20,140 nucleotides of DNA, from IMG/VR virus record IMGVR_UViG_3300039106_000104, positions 1 to 20,140 of that record; one strand, written 5' to 3'. The DNA comes from a virus. The position numbers were made by a program, and so were the translations under genes. The notes beneath the pieces are model-generated. The model was not told where the DNA came from. It saw only the letters and a program-made list of their open reading frames with translations, and ran no database searches. Positions 1-7,036 of the stretch are shown here, in pieces (the stretch's first letter is position 1; every line of letters begins with the position of its first letter).

Positions 1-1
1 A

Positions 2-817
2 TTTGGTGTAGGCGCATCAAATACAGCGGCTTTGACGATTAGCCCAACTGGAAATGCGGGCTTGGGAGTTACTCCGAAGTCTTGGTTCTCTGATATTAGA
101 GCACTTCAAATTGGGTCTAACGCTTCTATTTTTGCTTATAACCCCGGTGCTAATAATTGTTCATTTGGGTCTAATCTTTATTTGGATTCATCGGCTGTAT
201 CAACATATATAAACACTGGCTACGCAACAACTTATCAGCAGTTTGATGGCTCTCACATTTGGCGCATAGCAGGGTCTGGCACAGCAGGAAACCCTATCTC
301 CTTTACTCAGGCGTTAACCCTTACAGCAAATGGCGACTTGCTTTTAGGAACTACAGCAACTGATGGTGCGGCTGGTTATTGGTTTGTAGGTGCTAATTCA
401 AGTTCTGTTCAAAGACTAATAATTGGTCATCCATCAAGCAATGGAAATGGTAGTCAATACCATGACTTTTATTACAATGGTGGCTCTATTGGTTCTATTA
501 CTCAAAATGGTACAACAGCCGTTGCCTATAACACCTCCTCCGACTATCGCCTAAAAAACATAACAGGCCCAATCACAACTTCTGGTGCTTACATTGATTC
601 TTTGAATCCTGTTGAGGGTACTTGGAAAGCAGACGGCTCAACATTTGTTGGTTTAATTGCCCACGAAGTTCAAGAAACCTCACGCACTCAAATAGTCACA
701 GGAACTAAAGATGGCGATGAAATGCAATCAATGGATTACTCAAACTCTGAATTGATTGCCAACTTGATTGCAGAAGTAAAATCTTTACGTCAGCGTGTTG
801 CCACATTGGAGGCTTAA
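2..817 (+). CDS. Tail fibre/spike distal part with S74 intramolecular chaperone (5' partial)
   Basis: The reading frame is open from base 2, so the gene begins before the window; the first in-frame start candidate (TTG at 32) is internal. The visible 272 residues are Gly/Ser/Thr/Asn-rich, as in beta-structured fibre shafts. They end in an S74 peptidase (endosialidase-type chaperone) domain beginning SSDYRLKN at 536-559. In that family Ser and Lys of the S-D-x-R-x-K motif form the self-cleavage dyad; here they are the Ser codon at 539-541 and the Lys codon at 554-556. Further family hallmarks are 'GLIAHEVQE' near 650-676 and a C-terminal coiled coil ending in 'LRQRVATLEA'. The chaperone trimerises the fibre and then cuts itself off. 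It is the receptor-binding protein or part of it; the host-recognition part lies mostly outside the window. The stop overlaps the next start by one base (TAATG). Confidence 0.88.
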   Translation, partial: FGVGASNTAALTISPTGNAGLGVTPKSWFSDIRALQIGSNASIFAYNPGANNCSFGSNLYLDSSAVSTYINTGYATTYQQFDGSHIWRIAGSGTAGNPISFTQALTLTANGDLLLGTTATDGAAGYWFVGANSSSVQRLIIGHPSSNGNGSQYHDFYYNGGSIGSITQNGTTAVAYNTSSDYRLKNITGPITTSGAYIDSLNPVEGTWKADGSTFVGLIAHEVQETSRTQIVTGTKDGDEMQSMDYSNSELIANLIAEVKSLRQRVATLEA

Positions 818-1317
818 TGAATCAAGCATTAGTAGCAGAATACTTTGACCACAAAGATGGTCATTTGTACTGGAAAAAAGTCATGCACCCTAACAAGCAG
901 TATCTTGTTGGTCAGGAAGTAGGCTCAATCCATTCAACAGGCTATCGTCATGTAACTTGGATGAACAAACCACACAAGGTTCACAGATTGATTTTCTTGC
1001 TTGAGCATGGATACTTGCCAAAAGAGATTGACCATATCAATGGTGACAGACAAGACAACCGCATTGAAAACTTGCGTGAAGCCACTAGAAGCGAAAACCA
1101 ATACAACAAGGGTATGTGCAAGAACAACACATCAGGCTTTCGTGGCGTGAGTTGGCACAAGCATAGTAAGGCATGGCTTGTCAGGTTGTGCGTCAATGGT
1201 AAATCCAAGATTATTGGTTACTTCAAAGACTTAGAACTTGCGGGTTTAGTTGCTGACGAAGCAAGAGCATTACATCATGGCAAGTTTGCGTATAACTCAG
1301 CGTCTTTCTGCCGCTAA
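817..1317 (+). CDS. Free-standing HNH homing-type endonuclease with AP2 DNA-binding domain
   Basis: A 166-residue protein. The HNH_3-type nuclease core lies at residues 56-90: 'VHRLIF', then 'IDHINGDRQDNRIENLREAT' with His73, Asn75, Asn81 and Asn85 as metal-binding or scaffold positions. An AP2-like DNA-binding domain follows at residues about 104-160 ('SGFRGVSWHKHSKAWLVRL' onward). HNH-AP2 proteins of this build are typically mobile endonucleases in phage genomes that cut near their insertion site in related genomes. The ATG at 817 has a GGAGG ribosome-binding site inside the end of the fibre gene. No intron or intein border is visible and the fibre frame is intact, so this is a stand-alone homing gene, not an intron-encoded one. 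Confidence 0.9.
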   Translation: MNQALVAEYFDHKDGHLYWKKVMHPNKQYLVGQEVGSIHSTGYRHVTWMNKPHKVHRLIFLLEHGYLPKEIDHINGDRQDNRIENLREATRSENQYNKGMCKNNTSGFRGVSWHKHSKAWLVRLCVNGKSKIIGYFKDLELAGLVADEARALHHGKFAYNSASFCR

Positions 1318-1332
1318 TCTTTAAGGACTAAC

Positions 1333-1488
1333 ATGATTCAAATTGATGGCAAAACAGTTGATTTAACAAATCCTCCGACATGGGGTAATAGTATTGAAAT
1401 CAAACCCAATGGTTTTATTGAGCAAACCAAAGATGGCGTAACAACTCTTGTTCAGCCTACACCACAACCTTTAAAGGAAGCAAAATGA
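1333..1488 (+). CDS. Small hypothetical protein, 51 residues
   Basis: ATG at 1333 is preceded by AAGGA (about 1323-1327), directly after the HNH stop codon. The frame encodes 51 residues starting MIQIDGKTVDLTNPPTWGN and ending TPQPLKEAK. It stops at 1486-1488, giving an ATGA overlap with the next gene, a strong sign of translational coupling. There is no membrane segment and no cysteine; composition is polar with a short Pro-rich tail. I do not recognise a family. Its position between fibre-associated genes and the connector genes suggests an accessory virion or assembly role, but that is only context. Confidence 0.6.
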   Translation: MIQIDGKTVDLTNPPTWGNSIEIKPNGFIEQTKDGVTTLVQPTPQPLKEAK

Positions 1489-1802
1489 CTACTATCACTT
1501 GGAGCATCACAGCAATGAACTGCTCAACCACTGAGCAAAACCCTGACACAGTAATCGTATGCCACTGGACATGTTCAGGAACAGACGGAACTTATAACGC
1601 TTCTATCTATTCCACTTGCTCAGTACCATCACCTACTGGCTCATTTACACCCTATGACCAATTAACGCAAGAGCAAGTGCTTGGATGGTGCTATGCCAAC
1701 GGAGTAGACAAATCCGCCACTGAAGCGGCTGTAGAGGCTCAACTGCAAGCGCAGATTAACCCGCCTGTGGTGACTCCTGCTTTGCCTTGGAGTGCAGCAT
1801 AA
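1485..1802 (+). CDS. Small conserved phage protein (DUF7936-like), 105 residues
   Basis: Starts MTTITWSITAMNC and ends VVTPALPWSAA. Small phage proteins with an opening 'MTTITWSI', a short beta-rich domain, a central '(D/E)QLTxEQVxGW' helix (here 'DQLTQEQVLGWCYANG', residues about 60-75) and a terminal '(L)PW' form a recurring family of unknown function, usually called DUF7936; this assignment is from memory of the pattern. Unlike what I would expect for the family it carries five cysteines in 105 residues. It starts inside the stop codon of the preceding gene (ATGA). No signal peptide or membrane segment. It is probably cytoplasmic or a minor virion component; function unknown. Confidence 0.65.
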   Translation: MTTITWSITAMNCSTTEQNPDTVIVCHWTCSGTDGTYNASIYSTCSVPSPTGSFTPYDQLTQEQVLGWCYANGVDKSATEAAVEAQLQAQINPPVVTPALPWSAA

Positions 1803-1804
1803 AC

Positions 1805-2041
1805 ATGGTAGACGAGCCAGTCACTCACGAACACATCTATGAGCGTTTACTGGCTGTAGAGTCCAAGGTAGACAACATAGAGAAGAATACACAAGATGTA
1901 ATCAAAGCCTTTAACGCTGCCTCAGGTGCTTTCCTAGTGCTTGAGTGGATCGCTAAAGCTGTGAAGCCTATCATTATCATAGGTGCTTTCTTCGGGGCTA
2001 TTTGGTTAGCTCTTGATAACAGATTTAATGGAGTTAAGTAA
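1805..2041 (+). CDS. Small membrane protein, coiled coil plus one TM segment (holin/XhlA-like?)
   Basis: A 78-residue protein with start ATG at 1805, three bases after the previous stop. The frame is open upstream to a TTG at 1787, but that would overlap the previous gene and lacks a ribosome-binding site. Residues about 8-35 (HIYERLLAVESKVDNIEKNT) look like a short coiled coil. Residues 37-52 are amphipathic, and residues 54-70 (VKPIIIIGAFFGAIWLA) form one transmembrane helix. This layout, coiled coil then one C-terminal TM, resembles XhlA/haemolysin-like phage membrane proteins that accompany holins. It lies far from the endolysin (8 kb), so a lysis role is uncertain. Confidence 0.7.
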   Translation: MVDEPVTHEHIYERLLAVESKVDNIEKNTQDVIKAFNAASGAFLVLEWIAKAVKPIIIIGAFFGAIWLALDNRFNGVK

Positions 2042-2044
2042 TAT

Positions 2045-2233
2045 ATGAATATGCCTACACGTGGTCAGAGAACATATAAGAATAAGATGAAGAAGGTAAT
2101 GGGTGAGTACAAAGAAGGTACTCTTCACAGCGGTAAGGGTGGCCCTGTGGTGAAGTCCAGAACTCAAGCAGTTGCGATTGCTTTGAGTGAAGCTGATAGA
2201 GCTAAGAGAAAAACTGGTAGAAATAAGAAGTAA
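2045..2233 (+). CDS. Small basic protein, DUF6496-like, 62 residues
   Basis: Begins MNMPTRGQRTYKNKMKKVMG and ends AKRKTGRNKK. The central stretch 'GTLHSGKGGPVVKSRTQAVA' followed by 'IALSEA' matches the widespread phage/bacterial small-protein pattern 'LHSGSKKGPVVKSRKQAIAIALSEA' (DUF6496, from memory). It is strongly basic with Lys/Arg clusters at both ends, compatible with nucleic-acid binding, but its function is unknown. It is in the same direction as, and tightly packed with, the connector genes. Confidence 0.72.
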   Translation: MNMPTRGQRTYKNKMKKVMGEYKEGTLHSGKGGPVVKSRTQAVAIALSEADRAKRKTGRNKK

Positions 2234-2244
2234 AGGATATATAA

Positions 2245-2895
2245 ATGGCTACGTATTTAGACGTTGTGAACAATGTGCTCAGACGCTTGCGTGAGCCTAC
2301 TGTTACATCTGTAACTGATACTGACTACTCAAACCTTGTAGGTGTATGGGTTAATGATTCTAAGAGAGAGATTGAGGATGCCTTCGATTGGAATGCTCTA
2401 AGCTCTACCATTGTAGTATCTACAGTGGCTGGGACTCGTAACTATACTCTTACAGGTTCAGGTCAGAGATTCACCACAAGTGATGTATTGAATGATACCA
2501 GTGATTATGCTTTACAACCAGCTAATCGTGACTGGATTAACCGTATGTATTACTTAGGTAATGCCAATGGTGGTGCTCCAACATACTACTGCTACAATGG
2601 TGTAACTGCTGGTGGTGATAATAAGGTAGATGTATATCCACTGCCTGATGGTATATATTCATTGAGGTTTGAGTTGGTAGTACCTACAGTGGATCTAGTG
2701 AATGACTCAGACACTATCTTAGTTCCCTCTCACTTGCCTTCTATGTTGGCCTACTCCAGAGCCATCGCAGAGAGGGGCGAAGACTCTGGTATTACCTCTT
2801 CAGAGGCTTACCTGATGTACAGATTAGCTCTGGCAGATGCTATTGCCATTGAGAAGAATCGTTATGAAGATACTACAGTTTGGAATGCTGTCTAA
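2245..2895 (+). CDS. Putative head-tail adaptor (P22 gp4 / tail tubular A-like)
   Basis: A 216-residue protein beginning MATYLDVVNNVLRRLREPTV, preceded by AAAGGA. An N-terminal helical pattern ('VVNNVLRRL', then 'VNDSKREIEDAFDWNAL') precedes a beta-rich middle ('STVAGTRNYTL', 'YPLPDGIYSLRFE') and C-terminal helices ('LPSMLAYSRAIAERGED', 'EAYLMYRLALADAIAIEKN'). This helix - beta - helix plan with 'W..l.....' and 'Y.LP....' motifs is characteristic of phage adaptor proteins that bind the portal and connect head to tail. Size is close to T7 gp11 (196) and P22 gp4 (166). It is followed by a nozzle/stabilisation-like protein, the usual neighbour. Start codon of the next gene overlaps this stop (TAATG at 2893-2897). 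Confidence 0.7.
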   Translation: MATYLDVVNNVLRRLREPTVTSVTDTDYSNLVGVWVNDSKREIEDAFDWNALSSTIVVSTVAGTRNYTLTGSGQRFTTSDVLNDTSDYALQPANRDWINRMYYLGNANGGAPTYYCYNGVTAGGDNKVDVYPLPDGIYSLRFELVVPTVDLVNDSDTILVPSHLPSMLAYSRAIAERGEDSGITSSEAYLMYRLALADAIAIEKNRYEDTTVWNAV

Positions 2896-4436
2896 TGTCT
2901 GAACAATTACTTACAACAACAGTTCAAGCTCCCGGCTTCATGGGACTGAACTTGCAAGACTCATCTGTCAATCTAGACAATGGGTTTGCAACTATTGCTC
3001 AGAACTGTGTCATTGACAGGTTCGGACGTATTGGTGCTAGGAAGGGATGGTCAGCAGCGCACTCTTCCTTAGCAGCTTTAACAGGTTACTATGTAAAAGC
3101 TATTGGTGAGTTAATTGATAACGCTGGTAACTCTTACATTGTAGCTACAGGTAACAATAAACTATTTAAGTTAGTAGGTACAACACTATCTGAGTTAAGC
3201 TACGGAGGTGGCGGCACAGCTCCTACCATCACAGATGACCATTGGCAGATAGCTCCGTTGAATGGATGCTTATACCTGTATCAGGCTGGACATACACCTT
3301 TAGTGTTTGACCCTGCAACAAGCTCAACTACTTATAAGCGCATATCTGAGAAGACTGGCTACTTAGGTACTGTATCAAGTAATAACTGTGTTATCAGTGC
3401 CTATGGTCGTACATGGAGTGCTAATAACAGTACCAATAAGAGTATTGTACAGTTCTCAGACCTCTTAGCAGGTCATGTATTAAGTACAGGTACAGCTGGT
3501 ACTTTGGATGTATCTCAGGTGTGGCCTGCAGGTTCCGATGAGATTACAGCCTTAGCTGCACATAATGGCTTCTTAATTATCTTTGGTCGTAGACAGATAC
3601 TTATATACTCCAATGCTACAGACCCTAATAATCTTACATTATCTGATTCTATTACAGGTATTGGATGCTTTGCCAGAGACTCTGTAGTTAAGACTGGTAG
3701 TGATATTGTCTTCCTGACAGATACAGGTGTACGTTCATTGATGCGTACCATTCAAGAGAAGTCAGCTCCAATGAGGGAGTTAAGCTTGAATGTTAAGGAT
3801 GCCTTAGTAGAGGATTTAACTTCTGAGACTGCAGTTAACATTAAAGCTGTGTATTCAGACAAAGATGCCTTCTACCTGTTATCTCTACCTACAGTTAATA
3901 CTGTCTATTGTTTTGACATGAGGGGTCAACTGCAGAATGGTGCAGCTAAGACTACAACGTGGAATAACATTACCCCTAAAGCTTTCTTCTACACACGTAA
4001 TAAGGATTTATTGCTAGGACAAGAAAGTTTTATTGGTAAATATAACACTAACCTTGACAGTACTGATACTTATAGAGTACAATACTATACCAATTACTTT
4101 GACTTTGGAAGTCCTACATCACTGAAGATGTTGAAGAAGATTAACTTAACATTCATTGGTGGTAATACAGCTACAGTGTTTATTAAGTATGGCTTTGATT
4201 TCAGTGCTGCATATCAGTCTAGAACCATTGCACTAGGTAGTACATCAATAGCTGAGTATGGTATTGCTGAATATAACATAGGTGAATACACTGCAGGTAT
4301 TGTGTTTGATAATCAAAAGATTCAAGCAAGTGGTTCAGGTAATGTCTTACAGATTGGCATGGAATTAGATGTTAATGGTTTTGAAATTTCATTACAAAAG
4401 CTTGACTGCTACGTCAAAGCTGGACGTATCAGATAA
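2895..4436 (+). CDS. Putative tail nozzle / packaged-DNA stabilisation protein (P22 gp10 / T7 gp12-like)
   Basis: A 513-residue protein starting at ATG 2895, overlapping the previous stop by one base; a TTG at 2880 in frame is less likely. The N-terminal part has 'NLQDSSVNLDNGFATIAQNC' and then 'VIDRFGRIGARKGW', the signature of phage tail/stabilisation proteins of the P22 gp10 type ('a N.. i...G.l..RkG'). Repeated short beta-motifs follow ('GYYVKAIGEL', 'NKLFKLVG', 'CLYLYQAGHTPLVF', 'FLIIFGRRQILIYSN', 'IVFLTDTGVRSL'), consistent with a beta-propeller. It would form the lower part of the short tail, capping packaged DNA. The C-terminal third (after about residue 380) is also beta-rich and ends with 'KLDCYVKAGRIR'. 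No catalytic motif seen. Confidence 0.72.
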   Translation: MSEQLLTTTVQAPGFMGLNLQDSSVNLDNGFATIAQNCVIDRFGRIGARKGWSAAHSSLAALTGYYVKAIGELIDNAGNSYIVATGNNKLFKLVGTTLSELSYGGGGTAPTITDDHWQIAPLNGCLYLYQAGHTPLVFDPATSSTTYKRISEKTGYLGTVSSNNCVISAYGRTWSANNSTNKSIVQFSDLLAGHVLSTGTAGTLDVSQVWPAGSDEITALAAHNGFLIIFGRRQILIYSNATDPNNLTLSDSITGIGCFARDSVVKTGSDIVFLTDTGVRSLMRTIQEKSAPMRELSLNVKDALVEDLTSETAVNIKAVYSDKDAFYLLSLPTVNTVYCFDMRGQLQNGAAKTTTWNNITPKAFFYTRNKDLLLGQESFIGKYNTNLDSTDTYRVQYYTNYFDFGSPTSLKMLKKINLTFIGGNTATVFIKYGFDFSAAYQSRTIALGSTSIAEYGIAEYNIGEYTAGIVFDNQKIQASGSGNVLQIGMELDVNGFEISLQKLDCYVKAGRIR

Positions 4437-4449
4437 CTAGGAGATTAAT

Positions 4450-4680
4450 GTGAGTAATTACACCAAGAGTACAGATTTTGCAATTAAAGACTCATTGTCT
4501 ACAGGAAACCCCAGTAAGCTTGTAAAAGGTACTGAGATTGATACTGAGTTTTCAGCTATTCAATCAGCTGTTAACTCTAAAGCTGACAAAGCTAACCCAA
4601 CATTTACTGGAACTATTACAGCTGCTAACTTAACAGTTTCAGGAACATTTACAGCAACCGTGGACGGAGGTACATACTAA
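4450..4680 (+). CDS. Short tail-fibre-anchor-like protein, 76 residues
   Basis: GTG start at 4450 with AGGAG at 4438-4442; the ATG two bases earlier is followed at once by a stop. The sequence MSNYTKSTDFAIKDSLSTGN and then 'KLVKGTEIDTEFSAIQSAVN', 'SKADKANPTFTGTITAANL' matches the N-terminal anchor of many marine and freshwater podovirus fibre proteins, where 'TDFaaKDsLpsGd..KiVKGTEIDTEF..I..AvatKAD' leads into a long fibre. Here the gene ends 'TVDGGTY' after 76 residues. It could be a self-standing short fibre or needle protein, or an anchor detached from its shaft. Position between the gp10-like gene and the ejection genes matches that of the P22 needle gene. Stop and next start overlap (TAATG). 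Confidence 0.68.
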   Translation: MSNYTKSTDFAIKDSLSTGNPSKLVKGTEIDTEFSAIQSAVNSKADKANPTFTGTITAANLTVSGTFTATVDGGTY

Positions 4681-5672
4681 TGGCTGATTGGACAGATTTA
4701 ATTGGCCCATTATTGGGCACTGTAGGTAGTGTATACACAGCTAACCAAGCTTCTAATGCCACTACCGATGCCGCTAATGCAGCTGCTAGGGCTGCACAGT
4801 TCCGTCCTGTAGGTATCACTACTAGGTTCGGTAAGTCAGGCTTTCAGTATGACCCTACTTCAGGTCAACTCACGGGTGCTGGCTACCAAGTAGCTCCTGA
4901 CGTAGCTGCAGCCCGTGAAGGCTTGATGGGCTTGGCTGGTACTGGCTTAGGTCAAGCTCAAGAGATTCAAGCATACCAGCCTAATGTCAATGCTCAAGCT
5001 GCAGGTCTATTTAACTTAGGTGCTGGCTACATAGCTCAGACACCTCAAGCACAAGCTCAGCAGTACATGACTCAGCAGCAACAACTGTTAGCTCCCGGTC
5101 GTGAACAGACATTAGCTAACCTAACTAACCAACAGCAACAGCAAGGTCGTTTAGGTCTAGCCACTGGTGGAACTATGGCAGGATACACTGCAGGTGCTCC
5201 CGGCTTACAAGCTACTAATCCTCAGATGGCTGCATACTACAATGCTCAAGCTCAGCAGGATGCTCAGTTAGCTGCACAGGCTCAGTTGGCTGGACAGCAA
5301 CAAGCTACATTCGGTCAGGGTTTGATGACTGGTGGTTTGAACTTGGCAGGCCAAGGCTTTGGCTTACAAAGTCAAGCTCTTGCTCCTTACACTCAATATG
5401 CTCAACAAGCTATTAACTTAGAGAATCAAGGCTTGAATGCTTTGACTCAAGGTATGGGTTTAGGTAGCTCAGTAACAGCAGGTTCTACAGCAGCTGCTAA
5501 CATTCAAAATGCTGCAGCACAACAAGCAGCAGCTTTGCAGATGCAACGTAACAATGCTGTAGTAGGTGGTTTGTCAGACCCTATCAGTCAGTTGATTGCA
5601 GGTTTAACTGGTGGTTCTTCTAACTATCAACAAACTGTTAATCCTTACTTTACTCCGCTTAAACCAGCTTAA
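4680..5672 (+). CDS. Putative internal virion / DNA-ejection protein, Ala/Gln-rich
   Basis: A 330-residue protein with an N-terminal hydrophobic/Gly-rich stretch ('WTDLIGPLLGTVGSVYTA') followed by long Ala/Gln/Gly-rich low-complexity regions, including Gln runs near residues 134-138 and 155-160 ('TNQQQQQGR'). Repeated 'AQAQQ', 'QDAQLAAQAQLAGQQQ' and 'GQGL..GGLNL.GQG' blocks suggest long helices with no enzymatic motif. No Cys is evident. By position (after nozzle-like genes, before lysis genes, first of three similar proteins) it is inferred to be one of the ejected internal proteins that form the channel through the host envelope, as T7 gp14 or P22 gp7 do. Sequence alone does not prove this. 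Confidence 0.6.
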   Translation: MADWTDLIGPLLGTVGSVYTANQASNATTDAANAAARAAQFRPVGITTRFGKSGFQYDPTSGQLTGAGYQVAPDVAAAREGLMGLAGTGLGQAQEIQAYQPNVNAQAAGLFNLGAGYIAQTPQAQAQQYMTQQQQLLAPGREQTLANLTNQQQQQGRLGLATGGTMAGYTAGAPGLQATNPQMAAYYNAQAQQDAQLAAQAQLAGQQQATFGQGLMTGGLNLAGQGFGLQSQALAPYTQYAQQAINLENQGLNALTQGMGLGSSVTAGSTAAANIQNAAAQQAAALQMQRNNAVVGGLSDPISQLIAGLTGGSSNYQQTVNPYFTPLKPA

Positions 5673-5680
5673 GGAATAAT

Positions 5681-7036
5681 ATGGCAACACCACAAGGAAT
5701 TCAAGGTTTATTTGGAGGCATGGGTACTCCTGAGGAAATGCAACGTCAACTGGTTGAGCAGAAGGCTACTCAGTTTGCTGGTATGTCTCCTCAGCAACAG
5801 ACATCCTATAACATTTACAAGAACACATCTAATTTAGGCCGTGGCTTAGCTGGTGCTTTTGGTGTCGATGTACAAGACCCAGCTATCAAGAGAGCTACTA
5901 TGCTTCGTCAAATGGCTTCACAGTTTGACACCAATACTCCTGAAGGCCTGAAGCAGATGGCTCAAGCTTTACAAAGCACAGACCCTGAGTTAGGCTTTCA
6001 AGTGATGCAGCGTGCTCAAGCTATGGAAGAGCAGATGGCTAAGACAAAAGGAGCTACAGCTGAGGCTCAAAAGAAAGAGTTATCAGTTCAACAAGAAGCT
6101 TCTTTGCGTAATGAATTAGCTAATCTTGGCCCTGATGCAACTCAAGAGGATATTCTTAAAGCGGTAACTAAGTATGGTTCTGCTGATAAGGTTATGTCTG
6201 TACTACAATCAGCTGCTGATAAGAATATTCAACGTGAACAAGCTGCACAACTTCAACGTGATCGTATAGAGGCACAAGTTCAAGCTCAGCGTGAACGTTT
6301 AGATGCACAGATTCAAACTGCTAAAGATCGTAATGCTACTTCCAAAGAAATTGCTCAGATGCAAATTGATGGAAGAAGAGACTTAGCAGCCTTTGCAGCT
6401 TCATTGAAAGCTTCTAATCCTAAACCTTTGCCAGCAAGTCTACAAAAGAGTGAAGATGATGACTTGACTAAAGTAGATGCTGCTTTTGCTCAGTCTGAGG
6501 CACTAAACCCTGTCATAACTGCACTTACACCTAATGAACAAGGTAAACGACTTCTTGAACTAAGTCCCGGTAAAGTTGCTGGTTATGTCTATCAGAACTC
6601 AATGGGTAAATCATCGCCTGAGTCTAGAGCTTATGCACAATTAAAAGAAGCTGTTGGAGCTGCTGTTAATATTAAAACAAGTGCTGAGAAAGGTGTGCAG
6701 ACAGACAAAGACGTACTACGCTTTGCTGATGCTCTTATTGCAGCTTCAGGTCGTTTTGATAGCAAGGCTACTTTTGATGCTTTACAGCGTTTTAATGAAG
6801 CAAACCTTAAAGATCAAGAACGTATCCAGAAACGTATTAACTCTAGACGTATTTCTCAGGGTGTAGAGCCATATTATCCAAGTATTGGAACTACTAAACA
6901 ATCTAATAAGCCAGAAACTACTCCTTCAGTTGATCCTGCAACACTTAGAAAACAAGCTATTGACGCTATTGCTAAAGGAGCTGACCCAGCTGCTGTTAAA
7001 GCGAGATTTAAGCAAATTACTAATCAGGAGTTTTAA
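5681..7036 (+). CDS. Putative internal virion / DNA-ejection protein with long coiled coil
   Basis: A 451-residue protein with an AAGGA ribosome-binding site before ATG 5681. The first 60 residues are Gly/Gln-rich ('GIQGLFGGMGTPEEMQRQL'). A long helical, charge-alternating stretch spans residues about 100-255 ('ELGFQVMQRAQAMEEQMA', 'DRIEAQVQAQRERLDAQIQT', 'KEIAQMQIDGRRDLAAFAAS'), typical of coiled coils in ejection proteins. A region rich in 'KTSAEKGVQTDKDVLRFADA' (about 330-350) resembles segments of the same kind of phage protein. The C-terminus ('KQAIDAIAKGADPAAVKARF') is a short helical repeat. It lies between two other Ala/Gln-rich genes with no gap and is probably the middle of an ejection triplet. 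Confidence 0.58.
   Translation: MATPQGIQGLFGGMGTPEEMQRQLVEQKATQFAGMSPQQQTSYNIYKNTSNLGRGLAGAFGVDVQDPAIKRATMLRQMASQFDTNTPEGLKQMAQALQSTDPELGFQVMQRAQAMEEQMAKTKGATAEAQKKELSVQQEASLRNELANLGPDATQEDILKAVTKYGSADKVMSVLQSAADKNIQREQAAQLQRDRIEAQVQAQRERLDAQIQTAKDRNATSKEIAQMQIDGRRDLAAFAASLKASNPKPLPASLQKSEDDDLTKVDAAFAQSEALNPVITALTPNEQGKRLLELSPGKVAGYVYQNSMGKSSPESRAYAQLKEAVGAAVNIKTSAEKGVQTDKDVLRFADALIAASGRFDSKATFDALQRFNEANLKDQERIQKRINSRRISQGVEPYYPSIGTTKQSNKPETTPSVDPATLRKQAIDAIAKGADPAAVKARFKQITNQEF

Noticed and set aside
817-1317. HNH gene as part of a group I intron or intein
   Set aside because: The fibre frame ends normally before it and no intron-like or intein motifs flank it.
4680-5672. Gln/Ala tracts considered as tandem DNA repeats
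   Set aside because: They are irregular codon-level repeats without a constant unit; low-complexity protein explains them.
6654-6866. 70-codon open frame within the coiled-coil ejection protein gene, other frame
   Set aside because: Leu-rich artefact of the GCT/CTT-rich codons; no start signal.
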